A stretch of DNA of 49,698 nt, from positions 1-49,698 of the forward strand of contig CALLQB010000017.1 in assembly GCA_938015295.1 (NCBI GenBank), in the 5' to 3' direction. A program made the translations under genes and the position numbers. Below the pieces are notes generated by a model. That model saw only the letters and a list, made by a program, of their open reading frames with translations, made no database searches and was not told the origin of the DNA. The DNA comes from an uncultured Acidimicrobiales bacterium. Its GTDB lineage: Bacteria; Actinomycetota; Acidimicrobiia; Acidimicrobiales; SHLQ01. Each line of letters opens with the position of its first letter. Within the stretch, counting starts at the first letter, position 1. Shown here in pieces: positions 7,223 through 15,984 of the stretch.

Positions 7223-8494
7223 TTACTTACGTTTGCGGTTGCCATCGACTGCAATGAAGTCGTTGGCGAGTTCTTCGAGTGCACGAGCGACACCACTGCG
7301 GGGTGAGGCGTGAACTACAGGGATGCCCTTGTTGATCGACTGAGGCACGACGACGTCGCTTGGAAGAAGAGAATCTGCGGTGACCTGCAGCGTGCGCTCG
7401 ACTTCAGAGACATCGAGTTTGACCTTCGAGTTTGCTCGGTTGAGCACGAGACGGATTTTCTCCATCGGCGTGTTGAGCAGTCGAAGTGTCTGGAGGCCGA
7501 TCTTGACGTTCTTGATGTTCGGAATATCCATTCCGGCGATCAGGAGTACGTCGTCGCTCATCTCGATCATGCCGAGCACTACGTCATTGAAGTAGGCCGG
7601 TGTATCGATGATGACGTGCGAGCAGAAGCGTCGAAGCGTGTCGATGATTTGAATCATCTCGGCTGCGCCAATCTGGTCGGCGAAGGCCGGTTCGAGAGGT
7701 GCTGGCATGACCAACAAACCAGAGGGTTCGTGGGTGGTGAGCAGGCTCCGCAGCAGTGCTTCGTCGAGGCGGTCGACGTTGCCGACTGCGTCGACCAGTG
7801 TGTGTGCTGGCGCAAGCTTGAGCATCACCGCAATGTCGCCAAATTGCAGATCGGCATCGACCAAGCAGACCGGTCGGTCGCTTCTCTGGGCAAGAACGAC
7901 ACCCAGGTTTGATGCGAGCATTGATTTGCCGGCGCCACCTTTGGTGGAGAACACCGTGATGACTTGTCCGGCCTCGCCGGATCCGAACTCGTCGTAGACC
8001 TCGTCACCGACTGGTGCGTGGCTGGCGGTCGGCACCGGGGCAAGGCTTGCGCCAACCCGGTCGACTGCCTCAAGCAGTTGGTTGTTGTCGATCGGTGCGG
8101 CAAGCACGTCTTTGACGCCAGAGCGCAAAGCCGTTTGCAACAGCGAGGTTGACAGTTCCTGAGCAATCAGGATCGTGCCGAGCTCGTGGTGCGTTTGCAG
8201 CATCTGTGACGCAGCCGTGAGGCTTGCATCGTCTGAGCAGCTGGGGCCGAGCACGGCAACCACTGGCGCACCGGTAAGCCGGGCGGCAAGTTCGTGCAGA
8301 GAATTGAACGTTGCAACGCTGCCGCCGAGCTGTTGAGCGATCTCGGCTTGGGCGACGCCATCGGCGTCGACCACTACCACCGCTACTCCCTCGGTGTGAG
8401 GGGCAGCTGCGGAAGCTGTTGCTGATTCAGATTCTTCAGCGCCAAATGGTTCGTCGAACCAGTTGCCGTCGTCTTCGAAGAATGAGGATGACAT
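7223..8494 (-). CDS. tadZ: TadZ/CpaE-type ParA-like localisation ATPase
   Basis: 423 residues. An acidic N-terminus is followed by a receiver-like domain (about 35-145; VVVVDADGVAQAEIA) that lacks an obvious phospho-acceptor pattern, then a MinD/ParA-type ATPase domain with deviant Walker A STKGGAGKSMLASNLG near 185-200, switch region CLVDADLQFGDIAVML and IIDTPAYF. TadZ/CpaE proteins place the Tad machinery at its site in the cell. It lies 8 bp after cpaB and 21 bp before tadA. The architecture matches CpaE of other actinobacteria; which cell site it marks is unknown. Confidence 0.92.
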   Translation of the reverse strand: MSSSFFEDDGNWFDEPFGAEESESATASAAAPHTEGVAVVVVDADGVAQAEIAQQLGGSVATFNSLHELAARLTGAPVVAVLGPSCSDDASLTAASQMLQTHHELGTILIAQELSTSLLQTALRSGVKDVLAAPIDNNQLLEAVDRVGASLAPVPTASHAPVGDEVYDEFGSGEAGQVITVFSTKGGAGKSMLASNLGVVLAQRSDRPVCLVDADLQFGDIAVMLKLAPAHTLVDAVGNVDRLDEALLRSLLTTHEPSGLLVMPAPLEPAFADQIGAAEMIQIIDTLRRFCSHVIIDTPAYFNDVVLGMIEMSDDVLLIAGMDIPNIKNVKIGLQTLRLLNTPMEKIRLVLNRANSKVKLDVSEVERTLQVTADSLLPSDVVVPQSINKGIPVVHASPRSGVARALEELANDFIAVDGNRKRK

Positions 8495-8502
8495 GAGTGT
8501 TA

Positions 8503-9588
8503 TTACTCTCCGGTTCCGGCAAATGGGTTCTCGTCGGCGCCAGTGTCGTCACCGGTATCGTCTACCGCTGCGTCTTGCTGGGTTTCACCGTCGAATGGGT
8601 TGTCCTCATCGGCTGCATCTTCTTCGTCGGGCGCTGGTGCACCCGATCGTGGTGAGATGCCATTGCCGGCGGTGTCGTCAAAGGCGATGGCAGAGCCGTC
8701 GGTTTCGCCGTTGATGAATGCTTCGTAGCCGCCGGGGCCGTATGGGGTAAGGAAGTTCTCGTCTTCACCAGGAAGTACATCGAGGACGATTTCGTCTGCG
8801 GTGACGTGGTTCCAGACGGCTGGTTCGTAGCCGTCGGGGAGCAGGTTGAATGCAATGGCCGACGATGGCACCGACATGATGCGCAGGATTGCGTCGGGCG
8901 GAGCAGCGATGGTGATGATTCCGCCACCGGTTACTGTCACGCCAGTGTCAACGACTTCTTCGCCCGCACGTGGTGAGAGCTGGTTATCGATGGCGAGGAT
9001 CTTGACCTTTTGGTAGAAGAAACGAGCCGGGTTCTGGTAGGGCGTGGCCTCGGTAGCGATGTTGTACGCCTCGTCTTCTGCCGAGAGCACAATGCCGTCA
9101 TCCTCGTCCTCTTCGAGCTGGATCCAGCCGTCCTGAAGAATCATCATGTTGACTTCGTCGCCCGGTGCGAGGAAACCACCTGCGGCACGCACCCGGTCGA
9201 TGTTGATCGATGCAGTGATCATGCCTTCGGGCAGAAGGTCAGAGAACGACGTCTGCTTGACCACCGGGTCGATGAAGTCGCCGACCTTAAGGATCTCGTT
9301 GGTGACCATGGTGCTGGCCGCAACCTTGCCGGTGATCTGAGCGAGGTCGGTGACCGCGTTCGCTGGTTTGATGTCGTTGGGGATCTCCCGAACTTCGATG
9401 GACGTCCGCTGGGCGTCCTCGCCACGAGTGTTCTCGGGGATGTCGGTGATCACCATGAAGACGTCTGTGCGCTGGGCACCGTCCTCGAGATCGGTTTTAA
9501 CTCCCTGGACATAACTCCAGAGAACGTATGCAGCGACGGTGCCAATGGCGATCGCTGCGATGAGAATAAGTGTTTTGCGTGAAGTCAC
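8503..9588 (-). CDS. cpaB: Flp pilus assembly protein CpaB/RcpC
   Basis: 361 residues. One N-terminal membrane anchor (about 6-25) is followed by a periplasmic/exported SAF domain (about 45-115; RGEDAQRTSIEVREIP, KVAASTMVTNEILKVGDF) and an RcpC/CpaB domain with PGDEVNMMI and VKILAIDNQLSPRAG. The last 60 residues are acidic and low-complexity (PDEEDAADEDNPFDG, DDTGADENPFAG, with DNPF/ENPF repeated). CpaB helps assemble the outer part of Tad systems. GTG start at 9588 with AGAGGA about 12 nt upstream. It is the first gene of the Tad operon, whose promoter must lie in 9589-9714. Confidence 0.92.
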   Translation of the reverse strand: MTSRKTLILIAAIAIGTVAAYVLWSYVQGVKTDLEDGAQRTDVFMVITDIPENTRGEDAQRTSIEVREIPNDIKPANAVTDLAQITGKVAASTMVTNEILKVGDFIDPVVKQTSFSDLLPEGMITASINIDRVRAAGGFLAPGDEVNMMILQDGWIQLEEDEDDGIVLSAEDEAYNIATEATPYQNPARFFYQKVKILAIDNQLSPRAGEEVVDTGVTVTGGGIITIAAPPDAILRIMSVPSSAIAFNLLPDGYEPAVWNHVTADEIVLDVLPGEDENFLTPYGPGGYEAFINGETDGSAIAFDDTAGNGISPRSGAPAPDEEDAADEDNPFDGETQQDAAVDDTGDDTGADENPFAGTGE

Positions 9589-9714
9589 GGCGCAAGTAGT
9601 TCCTCTTGAGACAGGTGGTCATATGTCTGATCGGAATATGAGAGGGGACCTTGAGCCAGATTTGATATCTGGGCCAAAAGACTTAGTGCCGCAAAATTGT
9701 CCAAAAACTCGAAA

Positions 9715-9736
9715 GGACCGCCCGAAGGGGCGGTCC
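9715..9736 (-). terminator. Rho-independent terminator of rpsA
   Basis: Perfect 9-bp inverted repeat (GGACCGCCC/GGGCGGTCC) around a 4-nt loop; on the minus strand the loop context is CTTCGG, followed by TTTCGAGTTTTT. It lies 58 bp past the rpsA stop and separates rpsA from the Tad operon on the same strand. Confidence 0.85.
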
Positions 9737-9793
9737 AGTCGAAAAGTATTGGGATGTATCGGCGATTAGTACGCCGATCGGGTTGAAAAGTGC

Positions 9794-11260
9794 CTAGGCC
9801 TCAGGGACCTCTTCGGCGGCGGCCTCAACCGCTGCCTCGGCGGGTGCTTCGGCGACCTCAGCCGGTGCCTCTGCGACCTCTGCAGGAGCCTCAACGGCCT
9901 CTGCTACTGGCGCTTCGGCGGCTACAGCTGCTTCTGCGGTTGCCGCTCCGTCTTCGACTGGTTCGCCCGCAGGAGTAAGCCCCTGTTCGGCGTACAGCTC
10001 GGCCCAAGCCTCTTGGCCCTCAGAGGTAGCGTCGTCGCCGCCGATGTAGTTGCCTTCGTCATCGTAGGCATGCTCGCCGAAGTGCTCCTGGTACTCAGCG
10101 GCAACGATGCCACCTTCAGCAGCCTGCTTGATCGACAGCGAGATCCGGCGACGTTGCAGGTCGAGGTCGATGATCTTGACCCAGAGTTCTTCGCCGGGAG
10201 TAACGACTTGTTCGGGAAGATCGACGTGGTGCGCCGACATTTCTGAAATGTGGACAAGTCCCTCGATGCCGTCGCCAACCTGGACGAACGAGCCGAAGGG
10301 CACGAGCTTGGTGACACGGCCGTAGACGAGCTCGCCGACCTGGTGGTTGGTCGCAAACTCTTGCCAAGGATCCTGCTGTGTTGCTTTGAGCGAGAGGCTG
10401 ATGCGTTCGCGGTCGAGATCGACCTCGAGTACCTGGACATCGATTTCGTCGCCGACGGCCACGATTGAACCGGGGTGGTCGACGTGCTTCCAGCTGAGTT
10501 CGGACACGTGAACGAGTCCGTCCATGCCGCCAAGGTCGACGAATGCGCCGAAGTTGACGACCGAGGACACAACACCCTTGCGGCGTTCGCCTGGCTTGAG
10601 GTTGTGGAGGAAATCTTCGCGCTGTTCCTTCTGGGTTTCTTCGAGCCAGGCACGACGACTGAGCACGACGTTGTTGCGGTTCTTATCGAGTTCGATGATC
10701 TTGGCCGAGAGCGTCTGGCCAACGTAGGGCTGCAGGTCGCGGACTCGGCGGAGCTCGACGAGTGATGCGGGAAGGAAGCCGCGCAGACCAATGTCCATGA
10801 TGAGGCCACCTTTGACGACCTCGATGCAGAGGCCTTCGACAGGCTCGTCGGCTTCTTTCTTGTCTTCGATGCTGCCCCAGGCACGCTCGTACTGTGCACG
10901 CTTCTTCGAAAGGAGAAGGCGGCCTTCTTTGTCCTCTTTGGTGAGGACGAGAGCTTCGATGCGTTCGCCGAGCTTGACGACCTCGTCAGGGTTGACGTCG
11001 TTTCGGATCGAAAGTTCGCGAGACGGGATGACACCTTCGGACTTGTAGCCGATGTCGAGGAGAACCTCGTCTTGGTCGACCTTGACTACCGTGCCCTCAA
11101 CGAGCTGGCCGTCTTCGACCGACACCATCGTGGCGTCGTAGGCCTCGTCGATGGAGATTCCGCCGAGATCGTCATCGATGATCTTGCGGGGAATGTAGTT
11201 ACCTTCGGCATCGAAGGAACCCATTGGTTCTTGGTGTGGGGTAGCAATTAGGTCGGACAC
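9794..11260 (-). CDS. rpsA: 30S ribosomal protein S1
   Basis: RNA-binding ribosomal protein that brings structured or leadered mRNAs to the 30S subunit. With GTG 11260 as start it has 488 residues and four S1 domains: VEGTVVKVDQDEVLLDIGYK, VEGLCIEVVKGGLIMDIGLR, RKGVVSSVVNFGAFVDLGG and VYGRVTKLVPFGSFVQVGDG. The last ~60 residues are Ala/Glu/Pro-rich with repeated PAEVAEA units, a low-complexity tail common in actinobacterial S1. The open frame extends upstream to 11404 but that part resembles no S1. GTG 11260 has AGAGAG 7 nt upstream; ATG 11224 is a second option without a Shine-Dalgarno. Monocistronic, ended by the hairpin at 9715-9736. Confidence 0.95.
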   Translation of the reverse strand: MSDLIATPHQEPMGSFDAEGNYIPRKIIDDDLGGISIDEAYDATMVSVEDGQLVEGTVVKVDQDEVLLDIGYKSEGVIPSRELSIRNDVNPDEVVKLGERIEALVLTKEDKEGRLLLSKKRAQYERAWGSIEDKKEADEPVEGLCIEVVKGGLIMDIGLRGFLPASLVELRRVRDLQPYVGQTLSAKIIELDKNRNNVVLSRRAWLEETQKEQREDFLHNLKPGERRKGVVSSVVNFGAFVDLGGMDGLVHVSELSWKHVDHPGSIVAVGDEIDVQVLEVDLDRERISLSLKATQQDPWQEFATNHQVGELVYGRVTKLVPFGSFVQVGDGIEGLVHISEMSAHHVDLPEQVVTPGEELWVKIIDLDLQRRRISLSIKQAAEGGIVAAEYQEHFGEHAYDDEGNYIGGDDATSEGQEAWAELYAEQGLTPAGEPVEDGAATAEAAVAAEAPVAEAVEAPAEVAEAPAEVAEAPAEAAVEAAAEEVPEA

Positions 11261-11374
11261 TGGTAGCTCTCTTAGGGAATGGGATCGTCGACTCAGACAG
11301 AAGTTCTGTTCGCTGGGGCGCCGATTTTTGGCGAGAATCCCAGTGAGACGAGGTGTTGCTGTGTGGTTCTGTGC

Positions 11375-11403
11375 TGTTCGCAGTACAACGAGCGCTGCGA
11401 ACA
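11375..11403. repeat. 9-bp inverted repeat upstream of rpsA
   Basis: TGTTCGCAG (11375-11383) and CTGCGAACA (11395-11403) are exact reverse complements with an 11-nt spacer, about 115 bp before the rpsA start. The centre-to-centre distance of 20 bp, two DNA turns, fits a dimeric repressor or activator site; a hairpin in the rpsA leader is the other option. Confidence 0.6.
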
Positions 11404-11565
11404 AGGCATACGTGGGGCGTAAGCCGTACAGATGAGCCTATCCGCGCGTTTGCAGCGAAGTGCTAGCGGGACAGATCCGATTTCTTTCGCTTGTTTCGCC
11501 AGCTGAGCGGCACTAGGCGGTCGGCTACCTCTTCGGCAGCATTCGCGGGTGTCGATGCTGGTGGG

Positions 11566-11571
11566 TAACGT
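11566..11571 (+). promoter_or_regulatory. -10 element (TAACGT) of the acyl-CoA synthetase gene
   Basis: TAACGT is followed by exactly 6 nt and ATG 11578, with no Shine-Dalgarno between, the same leaderless layout as uvrB, uvrC and rapZ. Confidence 0.5.
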
Positions 11572-11577
11572 GCTCAG

Positions 11578-13107
11578 ATGTCGAACACCGTGGACCATGT
11601 CAGCTACTGGGCGCAGGCTCGTCCTGACGAGTTGGCGATCATCGACGAGCGCGTAGACGGCGAACCAGGTGCGACCCGTTCGCTCACGTGGGCGCAATTT
11701 GAGGCGGAGGTCAATGGGTGGGCCACGGCGATCATCGACGCTGGTGTCGGCGTTGGGCAAAGTGTTGGCTGGTGTGGCCCGAACAGCCTCGAAGCACTTG
11801 CCATCACCCATGCGGCCCGTCGGACCGGCACCGTCGCGGTGCCGATTCCCTACAAGTTGACGGTTGAGGAAGCCCACTACATTGCCTCGCACAGCGAAGC
11901 GGTCATCGTGTGGACCGACAGCGAGCACGACCACCTTGTTCCGGCCGGGATACCTCGCTTTTCTCGATCGACCTCCACGGCGCCAACCGATCCCGACCGC
12001 GTCGCCGAGGCGACCAAGATGTTGTTGTACACCTCGGGCACAACCGGTCGGCCGAAAGGCGCGCTCCGTTCGATCGGCGGTGCGCCGGGGCAGTTCGGCG
12101 CTCTACTCGAAATGTTGTGGAGCGGCGATACCGATCATGTCTACCTGACCACCGGACCTCTCTATCACTCTGGGCCGAGCGCGTTTGCGCTTCGTTCGCA
12201 CCTGCTTGGGGCGACGGTGATCACGCAGCCGAAGTTCGATGCCGAACGGTGGCTACAGGCGGTCGAACGCTACGGAGTGACGACCTCGTTCTCAGCGCCG
12301 ACGTCGATGCGGCGGATCATCTCGCTGCCCGCCGAGGTGCTCCAGCGTTACGACACCTCGTCGATGCGTTCCTATATCGCCAACGCTGCGCCGTGGACAA
12401 TGGCGTTGAAACGGGCCTATCTCGACTGGTTTCCTGCCGATTCGTTGTGGGAGGTCTACGGTTCGACCGAACTGTCGATCTCTGCGGTGCTGAAACCGGC
12501 CGATCACCTTCGCAAGCCAGGTTCGTGCGGCGAGTTGGCACCGGGCGTCGAGATGGCACTGTTTGACGATGAAGGGGTGCGTATCGAGGTTCCACACGCT
12601 GAGGGCACCTTGTACGTGAGATCGGCAGGGGTATTCGATACCTATTTCAAGAACGATGACCAGTTTCAGGCGAACCGAGTCGACGATTGGCAAACGGTCG
12701 GCGATATTGCCTATTTCGACGAGGACGGCTTCTGGTACATCTGTGATCGACGCAACGATCTGGTCGTGTCGGGTGGGGTCAACGTCTATCCGGCCGAGAT
12801 CGAAAATGTGCTCGACGAGCACCCGGCGGTCGCCGAGGTGGCGGTGTTTGGTGTGCCTGACGAAGAGTGGGGCCAGGCAGTGCATGCGTGTATTCGGGTA
12901 GTCGATGGCGTTGCTGAGCCATCGCTCGAAGACATTCGCTTGTTTGGTCGAGAGCGGCTCGCTGGCTTCAAGCTACCCAAAGGGCTAAGCGTGCTCGCCG
13001 AATTTCCGCGAACAGGTTCGGGCAAGGTGCTTAAGCGGGAGCTTCAGCGCACGGTGACCGAGCGGGTGACCGAGCGGGTTGTGGAGCCTGCGCAGCGGCA
13101 CGATTAG
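11578..13107 (+). CDS. Acyl-CoA synthetase (AMP-binding, ANL superfamily)
   Basis: 509-residue adenylate-forming enzyme that activates a carboxylic acid with ATP and joins it to CoA. Motifs in order: P-loop-like LLYTSGTTGRPKGA (about 147-160), the A5 motif WEVYGSTE, A7-type VGDIAYFDEDGFWYICDR, the hinge and lysine region RNDLVVSGGVNVYPAEIE, and the C-terminal catalytic lysine in RTGSGKVLKREL. The C-terminus ends in duplicated TERV. It resembles long/medium-chain or acyl-AMP ligases of catabolic pathways, but the substrate cannot be read from sequence. It is transcribed alone. Its stop overlaps that of the convergent small gene by 4 bp. Confidence 0.93.
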   Translation: MSNTVDHVSYWAQARPDELAIIDERVDGEPGATRSLTWAQFEAEVNGWATAIIDAGVGVGQSVGWCGPNSLEALAITHAARRTGTVAVPIPYKLTVEEAHYIASHSEAVIVWTDSEHDHLVPAGIPRFSRSTSTAPTDPDRVAEATKMLLYTSGTTGRPKGALRSIGGAPGQFGALLEMLWSGDTDHVYLTTGPLYHSGPSAFALRSHLLGATVITQPKFDAERWLQAVERYGVTTSFSAPTSMRRIISLPAEVLQRYDTSSMRSYIANAAPWTMALKRAYLDWFPADSLWEVYGSTELSISAVLKPADHLRKPGSCGELAPGVEMALFDDEGVRIEVPHAEGTLYVRSAGVFDTYFKNDDQFQANRVDDWQTVGDIAYFDEDGFWYICDRRNDLVVSGGVNVYPAEIENVLDEHPAVAEVAVFGVPDEEWGQAVHACIRVVDGVAEPSLEDIRLFGRERLAGFKLPKGLSVLAEFPRTGSGKVLKRELQRTVTERVTERVVEPAQRHD

Positions 13108-13361
13108 GCGCCGCGGTGCCCGAACATTTTGGCGGCCATCCAGGCGACAGCGCTGGCGAACCAAAGCTGACTGGAGGCCAGCAGGCGCTCGCCTTCTGCC
13201 ACATGCACGAGGCGCAGTTGCACCGCAAGCCAGAGGGCCACGCCGGCAAATATCACGATGCTGACCGCGTATGCGGCCTGTTCGACCAGCCAAAACGCAC
13301 GGTTGAGTAGGCGATCGACGGTGCGGTGCTGGGGCACCGGTTCTGTTCGCATCGAGAGCAT
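13104..13361 (-). CDS. Small membrane protein, unknown
   Basis: 85 residues with two likely membrane segments: AYAVSIVIFAGVALWLAVQL (about 30-49) and a weaker one near 62-80 (WFASAVAWMAAKMFG). The N-terminal 28 residues are polar and basic. No family recognised. The frame ends 4 bp inside the convergent acyl-CoA synthetase gene. The ATG at 13361 has no clear Shine-Dalgarno; ATG 13352 is an alternative. The hydrophobic pattern favours a real gene over chance, but homologues would be needed to settle it. Confidence 0.6.
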   Translation of the reverse strand: MLSMRTEPVPQHRTVDRLLNRAFWLVEQAAYAVSIVIFAGVALWLAVQLRLVHVAEGERLLASSQLWFASAVAWMAAKMFGHRGA

Positions 13362-13479
13362 GAGGAGACCCCGCAGTCAGTAAGCCACTCGTTAGTGATA
13401 TCTCGGGCGCGTGAAACCTGTTCCTGAGCGCACAGAGACGATTCAGGTCAAAGGCGACCTGTGTTGTGACAGAAGTACC

Positions 13480-15330
13480 TCAGAAGGTGTCGATCATGGG
13501 GCGTTTCTTACCTCGGCGCGGCAGGGGAGCCGGGCTGGCCTTGAGGGCGCCGAGCACCCACTTTCGACTGTCGGCAGGATCGATGACTTCATCGATTTCG
13601 AAGTGGCTCGCAGCGCTCAATGCTTTGCCGTGTTGATACATGCGCTCGACCAGTTCGTCGTACAACTTTTTGCCCGCTTCTGGTCCGCCTTCGGCCTCGG
13701 CCTCGTCGAGTTCTCGTTTGAAGCCGAGTTTGACGAAGCCTTCAAGCCCCATGCCGCCAAATTCGCCGGTGGGCCACGAGACGGTAAAGACGCCCATCTT
13801 GAAGCCGCCACCGGCCATCGCCTGGGCGCCGAGTCCGTAGCCCTTGCGGGTGACGATGGTAAAGAACGGCACGCTGAGACTGCCAGCGGTGACGAAAAGC
13901 CGTCCGGCGTGTCTGACCATTCCGGCTTCTTCAGATTCGGGTCCGACCATAAATCCTGGCGTGTCACAGAGGAAAAGAATCGGGATGTCGAAGCCGTCGC
14001 ACAGTTGCATGAAACGTGACGACTTGTCGGCGGCGTCGGCGTCGATAGCCCCTGATAGGTGGTGGTTGTCGTTGGCGATGATGCCGATTGGGCGGCCTTC
14101 GATTCGGGCAAAGCTGGTGATCATTCCGGGGGCCCAACCTGCCCGAATTTCGAGCACCGAATCGGTGTCGGCCATCGCCTCGATGACCTCACGCATTTCG
14201 TAGCCGCGGAGCCGGTTTTCAGGCACGATGTGTCGGAGTGTGCGTTGGTCGGCGACCTCCCAGTTGTCGATGGGACCTTGGAAGTAGCTGAGGTATTTCT
14301 TGGCGAGAGCGACCGCGTGAGCTTCGTCGTCGGCTATCAGATCGACGGTGCCGTTGGCTGACTGCACCTCGATCGGGCCGATTTCTTTGGGGTCGTACAC
14401 GCCAAGGCCACCCCCCTCGATCATCGCTGGACCGGCCATGCCGATGTAGGAGTCTCGGGTAGCGATGATCACGTCGCACACGGCCAGAATCGCTGCGTTC
14501 CCGGCGAAACAGAAGCCGGAGTTGATGCCTATAAGGGGCACCAGACCGCTCAGGCGACCCCAGTACGCGAAGGCGAAACAATCGAGCCCGGCGATGCCGA
14601 GGCCGTCGGTGTCGCCGGGGCGACCCCCGCCACCCTCGGTGAAGAACACCACAGGCAGTTCGAGTTGTTCGGCGATGTCGAAGAGCCGGTCCTTCTTGCG
14701 GTGATTTTGTTGCCCCTGTGTTCCGGCGAGAACCATGTAGTCGTACGACAGCACAGCGCAACGCGTCTTGTCTTCGGCGAACGTGTCGCCGTTGATGTGG
14801 CCGAGGCCGCCGACCAGCCCATCGGCGGGCGTGCGCTCGATGAGTTCTTGGATTTCTCGGCGGCGTCGCTGCGCCGCCACAACGAGCGGCGCGTATTCGG
14901 TGAACGAGCCTTCGTCGACCAGATCAGCAACGTTTTCTCGGGCGGTTCGTTGCCCTCGTTTGTGCACCTTGGCGACCGCCTCGGGTCGCGCCGCATCGAG
15001 GCCGATGGCGTGCCGGTCGAGTACTTCGGCGAGGTCGGGTCGGATGTGGTCGAGGTCGACGGTGTCTGCCGCGACGTTCTCGGTCGGAGCGTCGGCGGCT
15101 TCGGTCAGCAAAAGCAGCGGGTCGCCCTTGCCAATCTGCTGGCCGTTGGCGACGACGATGCCGCTGACGGTGCCGGAACACGGAGCCGACACCACGTGTT
15201 CCATCTTCATCGATTCGATGATGACCAGTTCGGCGCCGGCGGCGACCTGGTCCCCGTCGGCGACGCGGACAAGGACGATGGTGCCTTGGAGAGGGGACTG
15301 CACCGATTGGAGTTGTTGCTGCTCTGTCAC
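13480..15330 (-). CDS. Biotinyl-carboxyltransferase fusion (acyl-CoA carboxylase)
   Basis: 616 residues. The N-terminus is a biotinyl domain with the biotinylation site ESMKMEHVV and flanking PLQGTIVLVRVADGDQVAAG (about 10-80). A linker leads to both halves of an acyl-CoA carboxyltransferase (about 115-610) with GGGGRPGDTDG, NSGFCFAGNAAI, GPAMIEGGGLGV, and in the second half DTPGFMVGPESEE and RKGYGLGAQAMAGGG. It would move CO2 from carboxybiotin to an acyl-CoA. No biotin carboxylase is nearby, so the ATP-dependent subunit must be elsewhere. GTG 15330 is chosen because GAGGA lies 7 nt before it; ATG codons at 15348/15351 lack this. The acyl-CoA (acetyl, propionyl, methylcrotonyl or other) cannot be assigned. 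Confidence 0.9.
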   Translation of the reverse strand: MTEQQQLQSVQSPLQGTIVLVRVADGDQVAAGAELVIIESMKMEHVVSAPCSGTVSGIVVANGQQIGKGDPLLLLTEAADAPTENVAADTVDLDHIRPDLAEVLDRHAIGLDAARPEAVAKVHKRGQRTARENVADLVDEGSFTEYAPLVVAAQRRRREIQELIERTPADGLVGGLGHINGDTFAEDKTRCAVLSYDYMVLAGTQGQQNHRKKDRLFDIAEQLELPVVFFTEGGGGRPGDTDGLGIAGLDCFAFAYWGRLSGLVPLIGINSGFCFAGNAAILAVCDVIIATRDSYIGMAGPAMIEGGGLGVYDPKEIGPIEVQSANGTVDLIADDEAHAVALAKKYLSYFQGPIDNWEVADQRTLRHIVPENRLRGYEMREVIEAMADTDSVLEIRAGWAPGMITSFARIEGRPIGIIANDNHHLSGAIDADAADKSSRFMQLCDGFDIPILFLCDTPGFMVGPESEEAGMVRHAGRLFVTAGSLSVPFFTIVTRKGYGLGAQAMAGGGFKMGVFTVSWPTGEFGGMGLEGFVKLGFKRELDEAEAEGGPEAGKKLYDELVERMYQHGKALSAASHFEIDEVIDPADSRKWVLGALKASPAPLPRRGKKRPMIDTF

Positions 15331-15490
15331 GTCTGCATCCTCGCGCATCACCGGGGCGATTCAAGATTTTCGAGACTCGCGCCGAAGCCATAGGTCCGGG
15401 GCTGAAAGGTGTTTTCGCAGGTCGGCGACCTGCAGAGCTCTTGGCTCCGGAGCAACCAGAAGCGGCAACGGCAGGAAGAGCGAAAACAAC

Positions 15491-15970
15491 ATGATGAAGC
15501 GAGTGGTGGGCGCGGCAGCGGTCGCAGGCGTAGCAATGTTTGGCGGTGCGGGAGCGTTTGACGACAACACCACCCGCGATGCGAGTGGCGAGATCACCGA
15601 AGCCGGGGGTCTTGGCGTGTACGCAATTCAGATCGGCGACTGCGTCATGTTGCCCGACGCCGAGCAACTCACGTCGATGGAGGCCGTGCCGTGCTCTGGT
15701 CCACACGATGCCCAGGCCTTCGCAAAGCCGGATTCAGAATTTGGGGGCGTGTACGAGGAAAACGCAGTGTTCGAGTCGGGTGGTCTCACGTGTGAGAAGA
15801 GCTTCGAAAGTTTCGTCGGTACCGACTACTACGAGTCGAGGCTCGAGATCTACCTGTTGTATCCCCTCGCCGAAGGCTGGGATGCAGGCGATCGCGAGTT
15901 GGTCTGCATGGTGACGCCGGCGATCGGCGATCCGCCGTTGATCGGCGATGCCCAGAATTCGGGCTGGTAG
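15491..15970 (+). CDS. Secreted septum-formation-domain protein
   Basis: 159 residues. A basic start and hydrophobic stretch (about 3-22, VVGAAAVAGVAMFGGAGAF) look like a signal peptide or anchor. The exported part has IQIGDCVMLPD and, about 25 residues later, VPCSGPHDAQAFA, the paired-cysteine pattern of the actinobacterial 'septum formation' domain, with two later cysteines (LTCEKSF, ELVCMV) that could form the second disulfide. The role of this domain is poorly defined. The frame extends upstream over the neighbouring gene, but ATG 15491 is chosen because the signal peptide begins there and GGAAGAG lies about 10 nt upstream. Confidence 0.75.
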   Translation: MMKRVVGAAAVAGVAMFGGAGAFDDNTTRDASGEITEAGGLGVYAIQIGDCVMLPDAEQLTSMEAVPCSGPHDAQAFAKPDSEFGGVYEENAVFESGGLTCEKSFESFVGTDYYESRLEIYLLYPLAEGWDAGDRELVCMVTPAIGDPPLIGDAQNSGW

Positions 15971-15984
15971 CGGCCGAAGTCGGC

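Larger units (their letters stand above)
11261..11577. promoter_or_regulatory. Divergent intergenic region of rpsA and the acyl-CoA synthetase gene
   Basis: A 317-bp gap with no supported gene. It must hold the rpsA promoter and a leader that may exceed 100 nt, and at its right end the -10 of the synthetase gene. The only clear structure is the 9-bp inverted repeat at 11375-11403. The reading frames that cross it have no family resemblance. Confidence 0.6.
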
